Of a DNA stretch of 64,000 bases, positions 41,242 through 53,156 are shown piece by piece. The DNA comes from Lichenostomus cassidix (lineage: Eukaryota > Chordata > Aves > Passeriformes > Meliphagidae). Location of the stretch: NCBI GenBank assembly GCA_008360975.2, contig CM039184.1, positions 55,146,797 through 55,210,796 on the forward strand, in the 5' to 3' direction. A program made the position numbers and the translations under genes. A model generated the notes under the pieces. That model was not told where the DNA came from. It was given only the letters and a program-made list of their open reading frames with translations, and searched no databases. How positions within the stretch are numbered: the stretch's first letter is position 1; each line of letters opens with the position of its first letter.

Positions 41242-42989
41242 CTACGAAGAATAACGTGTAAGCAGCAAAATTAAAACATTCAAAAGCTATTTTTAAATTG
41301 TTTTCTTTTCATGGACATAGCATTTTCAGAAGTTAGGAGACATAAATGAATGCAACAAGCCATTCCTACAATTAACACCATGAGAGTTCCTAATTTCCAA
41401 GCAACTGAACTAAGGTTTATCTTGAAACCACTAGTTTGAAACTTTGTAACAAGAGAAACTTAGAAAGTCAGTTCTGCCTGCCATTACAAAGCTCATGTTT
41501 ACTGTAACTACAATCTTTAACAATAACAGAGCCCAAAGCTTTCGGAATGTGGTTATAACTGCATTTAGAAAACCACTAAACTCACTACATATAGGTATAT
41601 CTATATTTATATACTACAGCCTTTATTTGACTGTTACAAAAACTAAGTGTCTGAAATAAAGACAATTTTCACTATTTCAAGTAATTTTCAGATCTCCTAG
41701 TATGTCTAAAAAAGCTGCATAGGGGCTTAACTAGTTATAACCAACACTATGTTTCAAACAAGCATTAACACTGAGATTGGAGTAAGTGATTGGAAGTAAG
41801 ATTTTACCAAAACTAAGCTCTTCACTTATTGCACAGGAAGCTCTACTGACTGCAGAATGCAAAGCATGTTCAGAAGTAATGGAAACCTGTATTTAGGCCC
41901 TAGCATTACTGATCATACTTCTATACTACTTTTTCTTCTAGAGTATAGGCCAATTCTTCATAACTTTTTGGGTTTAAGATATAAATGTCTTTCAATTCCA
42001 ATCACTACAAATAAAACCAGACTTAGCAATTCATGAGATAAACCATTAGGAAGTGGTTTTACATGGAAGCTATTCTAACAATTGCAGCTCATTCCCAATG
42101 TAGCCAGGAAAAAAAAAAAGGAAAAAAGTACTTTTTTTTTTCTGTGTTTTATACCACATATGGCCAAAACACCACTGTAAAGAAACCACACGAGTCTCAG
42201 GAGAAACGTGTCCCTGATACTCTTCCTGAGTGAAATTCACCACTCCAGACGCGCGTTCACATGCCAACATTCAAACGACTTATCAGAGAGCAAGAAATAA
42301 TGCGCACACCACTTCCACTCCTAGGAGCCCTCCGAAAGGCAGCCTGATATGATAAATAACCGACCACATGTAGAAAACAGCCCAGCGGCGGGCGAATGGA
42401 GGGAGAGATCACCGCTATGGCTATGGCACGACTTAGTGCCCTGCGAGCGCGGCTAACGCACCCCGGCGAGCCCTCGCCCAGCGGCAGATGCGCGCCCCCG
42501 CCCGCCCCTCCGCGCCGGTCACCGCGGCGGGAGGGAGCGCTGCGCGCCCCGGGCCTCCCTGCCCACGCCCGCGGAGGGGCCGCGGCCCGGCTCTGCCCCG
42601 GGGAAGGCGAGCCGCAATAGCCAAGTTTGACGGGAAATGGGCGCCGGCGGGGGGAGAGGGCGCTCCGCCGCCGCCTCGGGGCGCTCCCCTGGCCGCGGTG
42701 TGCCCTCCCCCGCTCCCCGCGGAGGCGGGAACCGCGCTGCTCACCGCGGCTTCCCGGGATGAAAGGCAGCGGCTGGGAGCAGCGCCCACCTCTTCCGCGT
42801 CTCCGCGCATCGCTGTGAAACGGGCACGGCCAGCGGCAGGAGAAGGGAACGGAAACCCCCCACCCAAAGGGCGTCGGGACCCCAAAGCGGGCCGGCGCCG
42901 AGGGCCACCTCAGCCCGACAGCCGGCGGGAGCCCTGAAGGGAGCCGGGGGCCACGGGGCGCTCGCCGCCGCCCCGGCCGGGTTACTTAC
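41242..42989 (-). other. SLIT2: SLIT2 intron 1
   Basis: A GT...AG intron of 1,748 nt with donor GTAAGTAAC and acceptor CTTCGTAG. The first ~0.7 kb after the donor (down to about 42,300) is still CpG island; the rest is AT-rich intron with short A/T tracts near 42,105-42,140. I see no gene, known repeat or RNA in it. Confidence 0.9.
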
Positions 42990-43165
42990 AGCCTCTCGGT
43001 GTTGCGGGGGATGTTCCTCGGGACGCCGCGCAGCGCCAGCCCGTGACAGTCCACGGTGCTCCCCGAGCAGGAGCACTGCGCCGGGCACGGCTGCGGCGCC
43101 ACCGCGCCCGCCATCGCCAACAGCAGCCCCAGGGACAGGGTGAGCTTCCCCCAGCCGCACATCAT
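42990..43165 (-). CDS. SLIT2: SLIT2 coding exon 1 (signal peptide and LRR N-terminal cap)
   Basis: First coding exon of a Slit-family secreted guidance ligand; SLIT proteins bind ROBO receptors outside the cell. The reading begins [10 protein letters not shown], runs through a hydrophobic signal peptide (about residues 7-23, probable cleavage after AVA at 21-23), and enters the LRRNT cap with cysteines at residues 27, 31, 33 and 40. The stretch from CPAQC to NTERL is almost identical to human SLIT2 as I remember it (G47 where human has S) and clearly unlike SLIT1 or SLIT3. The start is the first in-frame ATG: two ATGs lie in tandem, the first with G at -3 and the second with A at -3, so either could be used. 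The exon ends after the second base of Leu59, with the donor CT then GTAAGT. It lies inside a strong CpG island, as expected for a first exon. Several open frames overlap it on both strands; they are compositional. Confidence 0.96.
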
Positions 43166-44650
43166 CACCGCCCGCTGCAGCCCAGCCGGGCCCACCGGCC
43201 TCGGCCCCGGGGAGGCGCGGGGCGCGCCGCCCTCCTCCTCGCCGCGGGGAGCGCTCGGGCAACTTTCAGGGTGCGGAGACGGCGAAGTCCGTTCTATCCA
43301 AAGCCAAGTCAAGAAAACAACCCCGGCAAAGTGAGGCGGGTGGCAGCTGCTGAAGGCAACTTCGCTGGGCGCGGGGCCGGGCCCGGGCCGTCCCCCGCTA
43401 ACCCGTCGGTGGCGGGGAGAGGCGGCACTTGGGTCTCGTCTTCACACGCTCCCCGCGATGGCGAAGCAAACCCAGGGGCTCAGGGTGCGGCGGAGTCGGG
43501 CGAGCTACTTATCTTCCTCGTCGCCCCTATCAAAGCCGTGACTCCCCGCTGAGTCCCCGGCGAGAGGCCGCGGAGCCCCGTCCGCCCCAGCAGCGTTTCC
43601 TGCGCGGCGGCCCGCGCAGCGCTGCAGCCGCTCCCACGCGCGTCCCCCACCGCGGGCCGCTCACAGCCCCACGGGGGGCGGCGGCGGGGCTGACACCGCG
43701 CACACACCGCCCTGCCAGAGGCGCCTCAGCAAATCATACCCCTCTCGCAGGCATTCATCAAACTGTCTCACGGAAGGAGGAGGGAGGGGAAAAAAAAAAA
43801 GTCAAACACACAAGATGCTGTCGGGCTTGGCTCTCCACCCCCCGCGCCCCCTCCTGCTGTACGCTCCCAAGCCAAGTTTAGCAGGAAAGGGCTGGTCCTA
43901 GAACACGATAATAATAAGCAGTCGAGAAGTGATTCGTTGCCCTGCTGGAAGGGAGTTCATCCACGACCTTCTCCTCGGTGACAGATCACAGTTATAGATC
44001 CTCCTGTGATCCCGGGAGCACGGCGAGACTGAGCAGATAACAAGCGATGTGCGGCGAGGGCGGGAGGGGCGGGGAGGGGTGTTTTTCTGCTCCCCGTGGT
44101 CTCCCGGATACCGTGGCTTTGCTGCGGCAAAGGCACCTGATGGGAAAGGTGGGAACTGCTCAGTCCTTCCAGGTGAGGCCAGCTCAGCAGCTCCCGGGCT
44201 TGCTGCAGGAAAGGGAGCAACTTTCCTCCTCTCCCGAGGCACAGCGCCTCGGGAAGGGTTGGCGCCTCTTTCCCCGATCCCGCCGGTGCACCTGAGCTGT
44301 CGGTGCTGGTGCCGAACCGCCCGGCCCTCGGCTCCCCGGCGGCGGCGCTCCTCCGGCGCGGAGGGAAACGGCGGAGGGGGGCGGTGGGGAGCGGGAGAAC
44401 GGAGGCGACACGCCGGGCTCCTTCCCTCGCACCCCGAGTCTTTCCGCTTGAACAATGGGATAGCACCGCCGCTCGCAGGCCGGCCGGCTCTCCTCCCCGC
44501 CGCAAGGTGCCTGCCGCCCACCGCCGAAAGTGCTCCCCGAGCGCGGCCGCCAGCCGAACGAGCCGCGGGCACCTCGCCGAGAGCTCCCCACGCGGCCGCC
44601 CGGCGCCCCCCGCCCTGCCCGGCGCGGCGCCCCTCGCCCGCTCCCACGGA
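43166..44650 (-). other. SLIT2: Presumed SLIT2 5' untranslated region
   Basis: The segment between the candidate TATA-driven start and the first ATG. It is GC-rich with a less GC-rich patch at about 43,730-44,060. No splice site pair is obvious. The extent depends entirely on which start site is used, so the upper boundary is a guess. Confidence 0.35.
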
Positions 44651-44675
44651 GCCGGGAGCGCCCCACGCGCCGCCC

Positions 44676-44681
44676 TATATA
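44676..44681 (-). promoter_or_regulatory. SLIT2: Candidate TATA element of the SLIT2 core promoter
   Basis: A TATATA hexamer (minus strand context CGCTATATAGGG) sits alone inside very GC-rich DNA. A consensus GC box on the minus strand (44706-44715, GGGCGGGGCC) lies about 25 nt upstream of it in the direction of SLIT2 transcription. If used, transcription would begin near 44,650 and give a 5' UTR of roughly 1.5 kb before the ATG at 43165. The hexamer is palindromic, so it could also serve plus-strand transcription. Transcription could equally start at dispersed sites closer to exon 1. Confidence 0.45.
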
Positions 44682-44705
44682 GCGCCGGCCTGGCCGCGCC
44701 CCCCC

Positions 44706-44715
44706 GGCCCCGCCC
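44706..44715 (-). promoter_or_regulatory. GC box upstream of the TATA-like element
   Basis: GGGCGGGGCC on the minus strand is a consensus Sp/KLF site. It is placed immediately upstream of the TATA-like hexamer for minus-strand transcription. A second GC box, GGGGCGGGGG on the plus strand, is at 44805-44814. Confidence 0.5.
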
Positions 44716-44768
44716 GCAGCGCCCCGCGCCCGCTCACTGGCTGCGCCGCCGCCCGCCCCGGCCCGCCC

Positions 44769-44800
44769 GGCACGGCCCCGGCACGGCCCCGGCACGGCCG
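44769..44800. repeat. Three tandem GC-rich 11-mers in the promoter
   Basis: The unit GGCACGGCCCC occurs at 44769-44779 and 44780-44790, and in a one-base-short final copy at 44791-44800. The array lies about 90-120 nt upstream of the TATA-like element in the SLIT2 direction. It may be a tandem of factor-binding sites or simple replication slippage in GC-rich DNA. Confidence 0.75.
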
Positions 44801-47639
44801 CCGCGGGGCGGGGGTGCGCGGCGGCGCCAGCCATGAATGAAAGTTGCGGGAGCGCGGCGGCGGCGGCAGTGGTGACGGCGGGGGAGGCAGGTCCCCCCAC
44901 CCCAGCGGGGGAGCACCTCTCCACTCCCATCTGCACTCCCCACTCCGCTCGCCACCGCACGGAGCGTGGAGTTGCTGCGCGGAGTTTGTCACGCAGCCCT
45001 GGCCTGCGCGTGTCAAGCGCTCCACAAGGGAGAAGGGAGAGGAGGGAGCGGGGCCGGGTCCGTCGGGATGCTCGTGTGTGTTGTAGCTGGAGAGGGAGGG
45101 GGTTGAAACGCTGCCTGCTGCACTTGGAAATATCTCGGGCATCTTACCGAGGGTCTTGGCTGGGAAAGAGGACAAGGATCGTCATGGCATGTTCTTCAGT
45201 TTTAGATTCAGTGTGAAACACATCAGAATCTCTCATACGTTATTTTCGAAAATAAAATAAAAGGGGCAAGTGTTATTCTATATGTTAAAATATATCGAGT
45301 AGCAACCTTAACACTGCTACTTTAGGAAACACCTACCTTTTCAAAAATTGTATTCTACATACACACAATGTTCCTAATAAATTTTCCCAATATGTTGTTT
45401 ATTGTCAGTGCATCTTCAGCATTCACAGGAAAATACTAAGTGCATCTTAACATTTTAACTCGTTTTGTTATTCCTTGCTTGTGAATTCAGTTCCATGCGA
45501 TTTATAACAGCTCTCGAGACTCCAGCAATAGGTGAAAGTGATTTGTCTTTCATTAGACGGCAAACCCCAGCAGGGATGACTAAGCCTTCAGCAAGGTGTA
45601 GTTTGGAAATGCTCAGGGGAGTCTATCATTTCTTCCATATGGCTGGGTCCAGCTGAGTCTCTTCATCCCTGGGGTCTCTGCTGTGCAATCCCTGCAAGAG
45701 GCTTACTGTCTCTTTTTGCCCGTTACCAAGAGGACAAATTCTGTTCTCAGAAATGCTATTCTAGAGCTGAGTTAATCTGCTGAAGTGGAAGCCAACAAAG
45801 TTACTCCTGACTTCTGTTACTGTAGTATGTGAGCCCAAATGGAAATTGCTAAAAATGCACATGCCTAAAAAAGATTTATAGTTTTTGATCCATTTGTTTA
45901 GACAACATTCAGTAAATATGATTGCTGCACCATTTTCAAATGCTGATAATGGCATCTTTGGTCTTACAGAGATGCAAAGATGCTCCAGTTTTTACATTGA
46001 TGCAGGAAGGGGAATTCAGTGAGTGTAAGGGGAGTACATCAGCTTCTGTGTATAAATGCTTTCCACTCTTTTCTTCCATTTGGTTAAGTCTTTACAAAGG
46101 ATTTCAAAGGAATTTGCAAGTTTCTAGCAAGCAACAGAAGGGAAAAAAAAAAAAACAAACCACAAAACTTATTCTAACATATTGTTTTTATGCCTCCACT
46201 AAAATCCTTTATCATATAACTCCAGGCAGATGAAAACTAGAAAATACAAATGTTAACCATTCTGTACTTTTCATTATTTGTTTCAAGTACCAGCAATGTG
46301 CTTAGTGCTGCAGAAGACACAAAAAGAAGAAACAATAAATCTTTTTAATGTACTAATTCTCAGAAAATCTAAATCAATTCTTAGAGCATTAAATGTTGCT
46401 GAACGACTGTATGCAGACCTGATTCAAAATCTAAATTGTTCTTAATTTAATATACTTTGTTTTCAAAGAGAAGTATACTAAGTATAAGCAAGATCATTTT
46501 TTATTCCTTTTGGGGTGGTTCATTGATTTTTAACGTGTCCACCTTTGAAGCATACCTTTCAGTCATCCAGATTGATTTTCCTGAGTGTCTTGCCTGCCAA
46601 CATATTGAAACTCTCTCTTTGTGATCCAAACACTTCCATGGGAGAGCTCCCAATGTCTGGTTTTGTCCAAAGACGAGGCCTGTCAGACACAGTCTGATAC
46701 CATTGCTGGAATACAAACCTCGCCCTGCAGAGTGCCCTGTGGCTGCAGAATTAACTATCAGCCACTTCCAAAGTTTTGAGGGAAAATATTCCCATAGAGA
46801 AGCTGGGCTAAAATTTTAACAACAAGAAATATTAAAGGTTAGAAAGTTAGAAACATTTGTCAGTGAAAGATCAAGAATATTGCTACATCCATTTCACAAA
46901 ATACTGACAGCAGCTAAAAGCAGTTTTCTCTTCTCTGGATTTCTTTGTACAACGTTCCACTCTTTGAAGGGAAATCTAAAGGGATACTCAAAAATTAAGA
47001 AGATCAGAACTATTAGCATAAGGAGATCAAAGTCAATAATAATAGGTAACATCTTCAGAACAGGATCCAGAACATCAGAAAAGAAAAAGCTGCTACTCCC
47101 AGCTGAGGTTGGTAACAGTGACTTGGCTGTGCACAAAGCTCTGTGCTACATAGATCCATCTGACTGAGCTCGTGAACATAATCAGCTCTATGAACATCAC
47201 TGTAGCTTTACAAGGCCAGTATGCCTGAAAGATACTGAACCAAATGACTCATCAATTTGCAAATAACTGAAGGTCAATAAGGTCAGAGAAAAATGGCAAA
47301 TAGAGGTGTTTCAAGAAAAAACATTATAAACTAATCTGTTTTCATTCTTTGACAAGGTAACTAGCTTCTGGGTGAGGGGAAAGTATGATAGATGGTGATA
47401 TTAGCAGGCTAATGCCACTATGCACATTAACATTCTCCTAGGCAATCTACTTAAATATAGTCAAAATCTAATTGCTAGAACATGGACACTTAACTGGCTA
47501 AAAAAAATTCAAAGCCTATATTCAGGGGATGGCTGATGGTCGATCAGAGAGTCTAAAGAAAGTACACTCTTTTAAAAAGCTGTTAAGACTCTTATGCTAC
47601 TGAATGATTCCATTAGTGATTGAAAATTAAATATAACTA

Positions 47640-47935
47640 TTAACAGATGATACCACAATGGAAAGGGATGCAAGGAGCTTGCAAAGCTGAATGGCGATTC
47701 AAAATTATTTTGATAAACCAGAGAAAACACGTGTAATTAGTAAATCTTAAGAAGGAAGGGAACATAACATTGCATTCAGAAAATAATTTCAAATGCATAA
47801 ATGCAAAATGACTAGTTGGGCAGCAGTACTCCAGAGGATATGGAGATGAAAATGTATCATCTTAAATTTATGATAAAGAAGATTCCATTCCAGAAAGGCA
47901 GATATCATTCTGATGAGGTATATATTGCATAGGGG
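47640..47935 (+). mobile_element. Old, diverged CR1-like LINE relic
   Basis: Fragments resemble the RT part of older CR1 families in the right order: AGATGATACCAC (a decayed catalytic-motif region), then TGGGCAGCAGTACTCCAGAG at about 47,818-47,837, then a block resembling AAAGGCAGATATCATTCTGA. There is no frame left. The edges are uncertain and it was recognised by pattern only. Confidence 0.5.
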
Positions 47936-50900
47936 AGGTAAGCATTCTTAATTGCTTAGTGATTAATAAAAAATCATCTAAACTTCTGTCAGCTTTTATG
48001 CATAGGATAAATTGTTCTGTTTTGAACAGCATTCCTAAAACGTGCTGTAAATAAACCAGAGACACTTCAAGAAGAAAAACAAAGAGTATGAGTTTAAACA
48101 AACATGAATTATGAAAAGAAGTTTTTAAAAAGGTGAAGTTTCCGATTTTTAAAACAAACCAACCAAAAAAATATAAAAGCAAAAAACTGCACTCCAAATA
48201 AACAATTGAGGAAAAGGAAAGACACGTTAATTCTTTTCCTAAGTTAAAGAGGTTCTGTAAGCAGCACAGTGTTCAGTTAATATTCACAACCAGTAAAGTG
48301 CCTAATCTTGAGGAAGGAAGGTTTATGAATTGGGAAAGCTGGTGGTAAAGAAGGGTCTGTAAACCAAAAGACAATAATGGTACTTTTTTCATTATCCCCA
48401 AGCCAAATTTTTACTAAAAATTTTAAAAGAGATTAGGCATATACTAGGTAGGAATTATTAAGATGTACTGTATTTACGGTCTGAGTGGAGACATTAGATA
48501 ACTGTCTTTTCAATTTCTTTTCATATATGATTTTTCATGGGCATAAAAGAAGTAACAGTATTAATAATTGTCAAAGACATCTGGTTCTGTGTATTAACTG
48601 TTTATTATTTATTATCACACATTTGTAATCCAGGATCATCTAATGATTCCAGTCAGAATTGTGCTTGGAAGTGAAAGGATACAACAAAAATGTGCTCTCA
48701 AACCCCTGGATTTTCATTTTTATGTAGACTTGATGCATGAAAGGCAGAAGGAAAGAAATGTAATTTTTTAAAAATCTGGCAAAAGGATCATTTTGTCTAT
48801 CCAGATAATGTGAAGTTCATTGGTTATTTACTTGTGAGCAAGTGGAGATCTTGAGGAGCAAGCAATGCATAGATGATGCTAACACTCAAATAAAGAACAG
48901 AAGAAGATTGTGCTATGATTGGTGCAAAAAAAGTCATGAGGAGAACACAAAAATAATGTAGGAAAGAAAAAGGGTGCTGGAGAAATTAAACACATACAGC
49001 AAGAACAAAAATCTTGAACTTGCAGCAAAAGAATGGGGAAATCATGTATTGCATTGCTAAATAAACATGAAGAAAAACCCCATATTTTTCTGTAAGAATC
49101 TATTATAACACAGGCACAGAGAGATAGGTGTGATCCACTGAAAGCCATGTTTAAATATTATTTAAATAATAATTTGCTTGCATTGCTTCCGAATATTTAC
49201 TATTTTTTATTACATTCTCATTGCATTAATTTGAGCTTGTATTTTTCAAGCTTTAAGTCTTTTGGTGTTTCACAGTGGACTACAGCCTAAACAGTATTAC
49301 AAGTGTACCTACACAATATTTTAGCTCATGAGATTTTATTTAGTTGCTAGCAATCTTCTCTAGTTGTTACCTAGCCAAGTTTAGAACCAAAATTTCTCCA
49401 AATTAAATACAAGATTAAAGCAAACTCGAGCTGGCAGGAGGCGGGTACAGGACCATGTCTGTGTTTATACAACTTCTCCAAGGCAGCTAAGGATCAAACT
49501 TCTTGACTTCTCTGAAACAACACCTATAATAAACATTACAACTGGTTGTAAATATTTCAGAAATGTATCCTTAATCTAAAGCTGAGAGACCTAAGGTTTA
49601 TCCAATATCAAAGGGACACTATCAAATTTTTAAGGTCACAGATTTCACACATGTAAAACTTTAGGCTCCTGTAGAGCTATCTAGAGTCTCACAATGCTTT
49701 ACCATAAAGTATGATTGGAAGTTTATTTGAAAAATTTCCTGGGTTTTAGGAGTTGAAAATGAAAACCTTGAATTCCTCCATTATCATTCTAGTGGAATAG
49801 GGTGTGTTTATTCGTTTCCTGAATAAGCACAGTTTCAAGTACTCTGTGCAGATCTGTTGTATAGCAAGACTGTAATTAGAATTTACCCCTTTAGAAGAAA
49901 CATTTATAATACCTCATGGCTAGGTGTAGAAAAATCTGGGAAGGGAAGAAATGGAAGTGTCAGAACTCGATGAAGACAGTAGTATCACAAGACTTGGATT
50001 ATGCACACTTCTTTTTTCGGGGTATATTTTCTTCATTTGTGCTTAGATATCACATGGCAACATGGCGCTATTTCAAGATAGCTAGATTAAATTTGTTTAG
50101 AAAATTAAGGAGTTAAATGAAAGGCTGTCCGACCAGCAGTAGTTATCTGTCTACTACTATTACATAAATTGATAAATCTACCTCTATTATGAAGATAAAT
50201 TTCAAAATAATACTTGGAAAGTCTAAAAAAAAAGGGATACTGAAACTTAATGGGAGAATGGAAGAAGTACCTCTGCAGAGAAAACCAACACAAAACATTG
50301 CCAATCTTTTTCCCAAGTTATTATGCAAAAAATAAATCAATTCATTTCACTATTTACCTGAAAACCACATTTAAGTGCTTGTTTATTGTGGTGTATCTTC
50401 ACTTAGCAGTAAGTCTCATAATTTGTGCTAGTAAAGTCTTTAACCCTTAGTAGTGACCTCTCAGGTGCTATCAAATGTAGAAAATGCTGTTGTACATTCA
50501 ATACTCCTATGACATAGATTAATGAACACAATGTATTAGTTACCTTGCATGTGATGACACAGGGGACCTCATCCACCTTGTGCAGTTTAAGAACTTTCAT
50601 TAAGAACTATTATTTCAACTGAAAAAAAGCACTTTAATAATTTATGAGGAATTTGTATTTGAGAATCCAAATCCCAATTTAGTGTGTGCAAATTCTTAGG
50701 CTTTATTACACGTTAGTGTAAAAGGGATTATTCAAATTATTGAGCCTGACATTTTGCCTGAGACAGACCACTGCAGCTGATATTTCTGCATAAAGGCTGA
50801 TAATTTGTGCTAAGCAAATAACATCCTTGCAGGGTGAAGGATCTAGTCTCTTACTATGGAAAGTAACCAGGAAAGCTCAATCTTTAAATGATTTGGGTTT

Positions 50901-51710
50901 GGCTTCATTTTGGCTTTTTGCAAACGCAAACCTAATTTTCACAGCAAGCACAGTCATGCTACTTTATCCTCATTTGTTTCAGTGTTAATGTCTAGACTTT
51001 AAATTAAATTGCTATTTTCCTTCCCTGGGGATTGCCACCCTGATATAGTTATAAACAGACAGCATATCCTTTCTCACAGCATTCATTTTGTCAGGCTTCT
51101 TCTGTTGTAACTGAATCTGAGGGTAAAATGGCTTTTCCTCATGAGATTAACTTTTGCCTATTCCATCAAGGCAACTCACAACTTGTTTTCATTGTCATCT
51201 AGCAGTAGAGATAGAATACTTGTTCCTGGCACAAGGGAATAAGCTGCAACTATTTGTTTGGGTATTTTGTAGTCTTTTTTTGTTTCTTTTTTTTTTTTTA
51301 TCTTTCCATAGTGACCTTTCCAAGCCTTTCTCAGGTTCTCCTCAGACTTTTGTAGAAACACATCTGCCCCAAGGTAATTATAAAGGGTTCCTCCAGGTTC
51401 ACCACATGGTTCACTAAAGGATTTTTCCTTTCCTTTCAGAATGCATAACAATTAAACAGATAGACGTGCTCATAGAACAAACGATATTTTTCTGCAAGTT
51501 TAGGTTAAGATGAGTGTCTCCTTTAAAAAAAAAAAAAAAAAGAAGTGGAAAATATTTTCAACCAGCATGGACAGAGTTTGTGTCTTTCCTTTTTGCCTCT
51601 CTGTAAGGGAATATTGGTCAGTTTGCTCACAGCCCCTCTGTTGACCATACCAAGGTACCAAGGAAGGCAGACCTGCTCTTCTTTCTGGCCTTTTTGAGGA
51701 CTCAGCTCAA

Positions 51711-51784
51711 CCAAAAAAAAAAAAAACCCAAAAAACCAAACAAAAATACACCAACCAAAGAAAACCAAAACCCCCACCACAACC
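51711..51784. repeat. A/C-rich low-complexity tract
   Basis: A run of 14 A followed by CCCAAAAAACC, CCAACCAAAG and CCCCCACCACAACC. Composition is almost pure A and C. Confidence 0.85.
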
Positions 51785-52290
51785 TAATATCCACTGGACA
51801 TTTTAGAGGTAATGGTTTGGTTTATCAAGTGGGTTCATTTTGAAAAAAGGGAGGTTTGTGAAAAATCTCAGTTGAGTGCTGAGTTTTCTCAAACTTTTCT
51901 GGCAGTTTTCCTTGAAGAAAAAGTTATTATAACCTGATTTTGTCTAACCATGCAAAAACTTACTAAAGCTTAATATTTTCATTATGTGTGTATTCTTTAT
52001 TTTTGTTTCTTTATCACCACTAAGGATGGCATAATGTTCTTAAATTGTATCTGATTAGGACTGAAATTGTATCAGTTCTAGAGAGAGCATTGCTGACTTT
52101 TTGTTTTCGACTTATTGCTTAAAAATTATTTTGTGAGGACATACTTTTCCTGGAAAAAAATTGTTTCTTTCCATAGATAACTTAAAAGACATTTTCTAGA
52201 GAAATAATATTTAGCTATAAAAGCTGGTAGGTGTTTTCAGCTGGGTATATTCGATTCGTAAACAAATTTTGACTCCTCAGTCACAGCCTG

Positions 52291-52505
52291 AATGAAGTTT
52301 AAAAAGGGCAAGTGCTGAATTCTGCACCTGGGAAGGGGCAGCTCTGGATGTAGGTACAAACTGGGGAATGAGGTGCTGGAAAGCCATGCCACGGAAAGGG
52401 ACCTGGAGGTCCTGGTCAATGGCAAATTTAATCTGAGTCAGCAGTGCCCTGGCAGCCAGGAGAGCCAAGAGTGTCCTGGGGGCATCAGGCACAGCATCAC
52501 CTTGT
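52291..52505 (+). mobile_element. CR1 LINE fragment (internal 3' ORF2 segment)
   Basis: The stretch runs through TGCACCTGGGAAGGGGCAGC, a block with GGAAAGGGACCTGGAGGTCC, then GAGTCAGCAGTGCCCTGGCA and CATCAGGCACAGCATCAC, the familiar order of the CR1 ORF2 C-terminal part. In frame it reads RDLEVLVNGKFNLSQQCPG. It is short and broken at both ends. It is better preserved than the relic at 47.6 kb, suggesting a younger insertion. Confidence 0.85.
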
Positions 52506-53112
52506 ATTCCAAGGATGTGAGAATGAATGAGAACAATGATTTCAGATCCAAGCTTATGAATAAGAACCCCAAAACACAAAATGAAAGCAAAGATATCCCG
52601 TTTAAATATATTTTATAATTCTCAGTTGAGAGCAAAATATTTATATCAATAAAATTAAAGAACAGAGAAAGGAGCGGGGTTCCAGTGAGAGTGAGGTGAA
52701 ACTGAATATATACTAGATATACTTGAAAAGAAGACCAAGTTGTCTATGCTTGTACAAACTTGATCATAGCTAAAAGGTTAGCACAGGTAGGAAAACAGAC
52801 ATTTAAGTGCACATAAGAATTTAGGCTATAAGAAGAAGGACCAGAATGATTATGGAACCACAATTAACTGTGCAGAAAAAACAGATAAGATTTAATGATA
52901 TATTGAAAAAGGTGATTTGAAAAAACTCTTAGGCTCCTTGACTAAACAAGATTCTCTGCCTATTTTTGTATGCTAACTTCTAAGGATAACTTGCAAGTGT
53001 ACCTGAAGAATACTCAATTTCCCAGTGCCAAAGAGGATTACAAGTAGTTTTGGCAATGTAGGATAAAATAATGAAGATTATTTCATCCACTAGAACCTGA
53101 AACTTTTTATTT

Positions 53113-53156
53113 AGGTTTGGGGGTTTTGTTTGTTTGTTGAGTTTGGGGATTTTTTC
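53113..53156. repeat. T/G-rich low-complexity tract
   Basis: GGTTTGGGGGTTTTG followed by TTTGTTTGTTGAG and GGGGATTTTTTC. Confidence 0.75.

Larger units (their letters stand above)
42330..45090. promoter_or_regulatory. SLIT2: CpG island over the SLIT2 promoter and exon 1
   Basis: A stretch of about 2.7 kb with very high GC and dense CpG, set sharply against AT-rich flanks. It holds exon 1, its donor, the presumed 5' UTR and the core promoter. Many long open frames occur here on all frames with Arg/Ala/Pro/Gly-rich translations; that is the compositional signature of a CpG island and not coding evidence. Confidence 0.92.
45091..52290. other. Upstream intergenic DNA, proximal part
   Basis: AT-rich DNA upstream of SLIT2. 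Apart from the CR1-like relic at 47.64 kb, a T-run at about 51,271-51,300, a 17-nt A-run ending at 51,541 and the A/C tract at 51.7 kb, I see nothing I can name. Open frames are short and uninformative. Confidence 0.7.

Noticed and set aside
43163..43312. N-terminal extension of SLIT2 upstream to 43312
   Set aside because: The extension begins at a TTG, not an ATG. No in-frame ATG precedes 43165, and human SLIT2 starts close to its signal peptide.
42433..45175. Many long open frames (up to 263 codons) on both strands in the CpG island
   Set aside because: They overlap each other in several frames and have Arg/Ala/Gly/Pro-rich translations that follow GC composition. Only the short frame containing the SLIT2 signal peptide and LRRNT cap has family similarity and a donor site.
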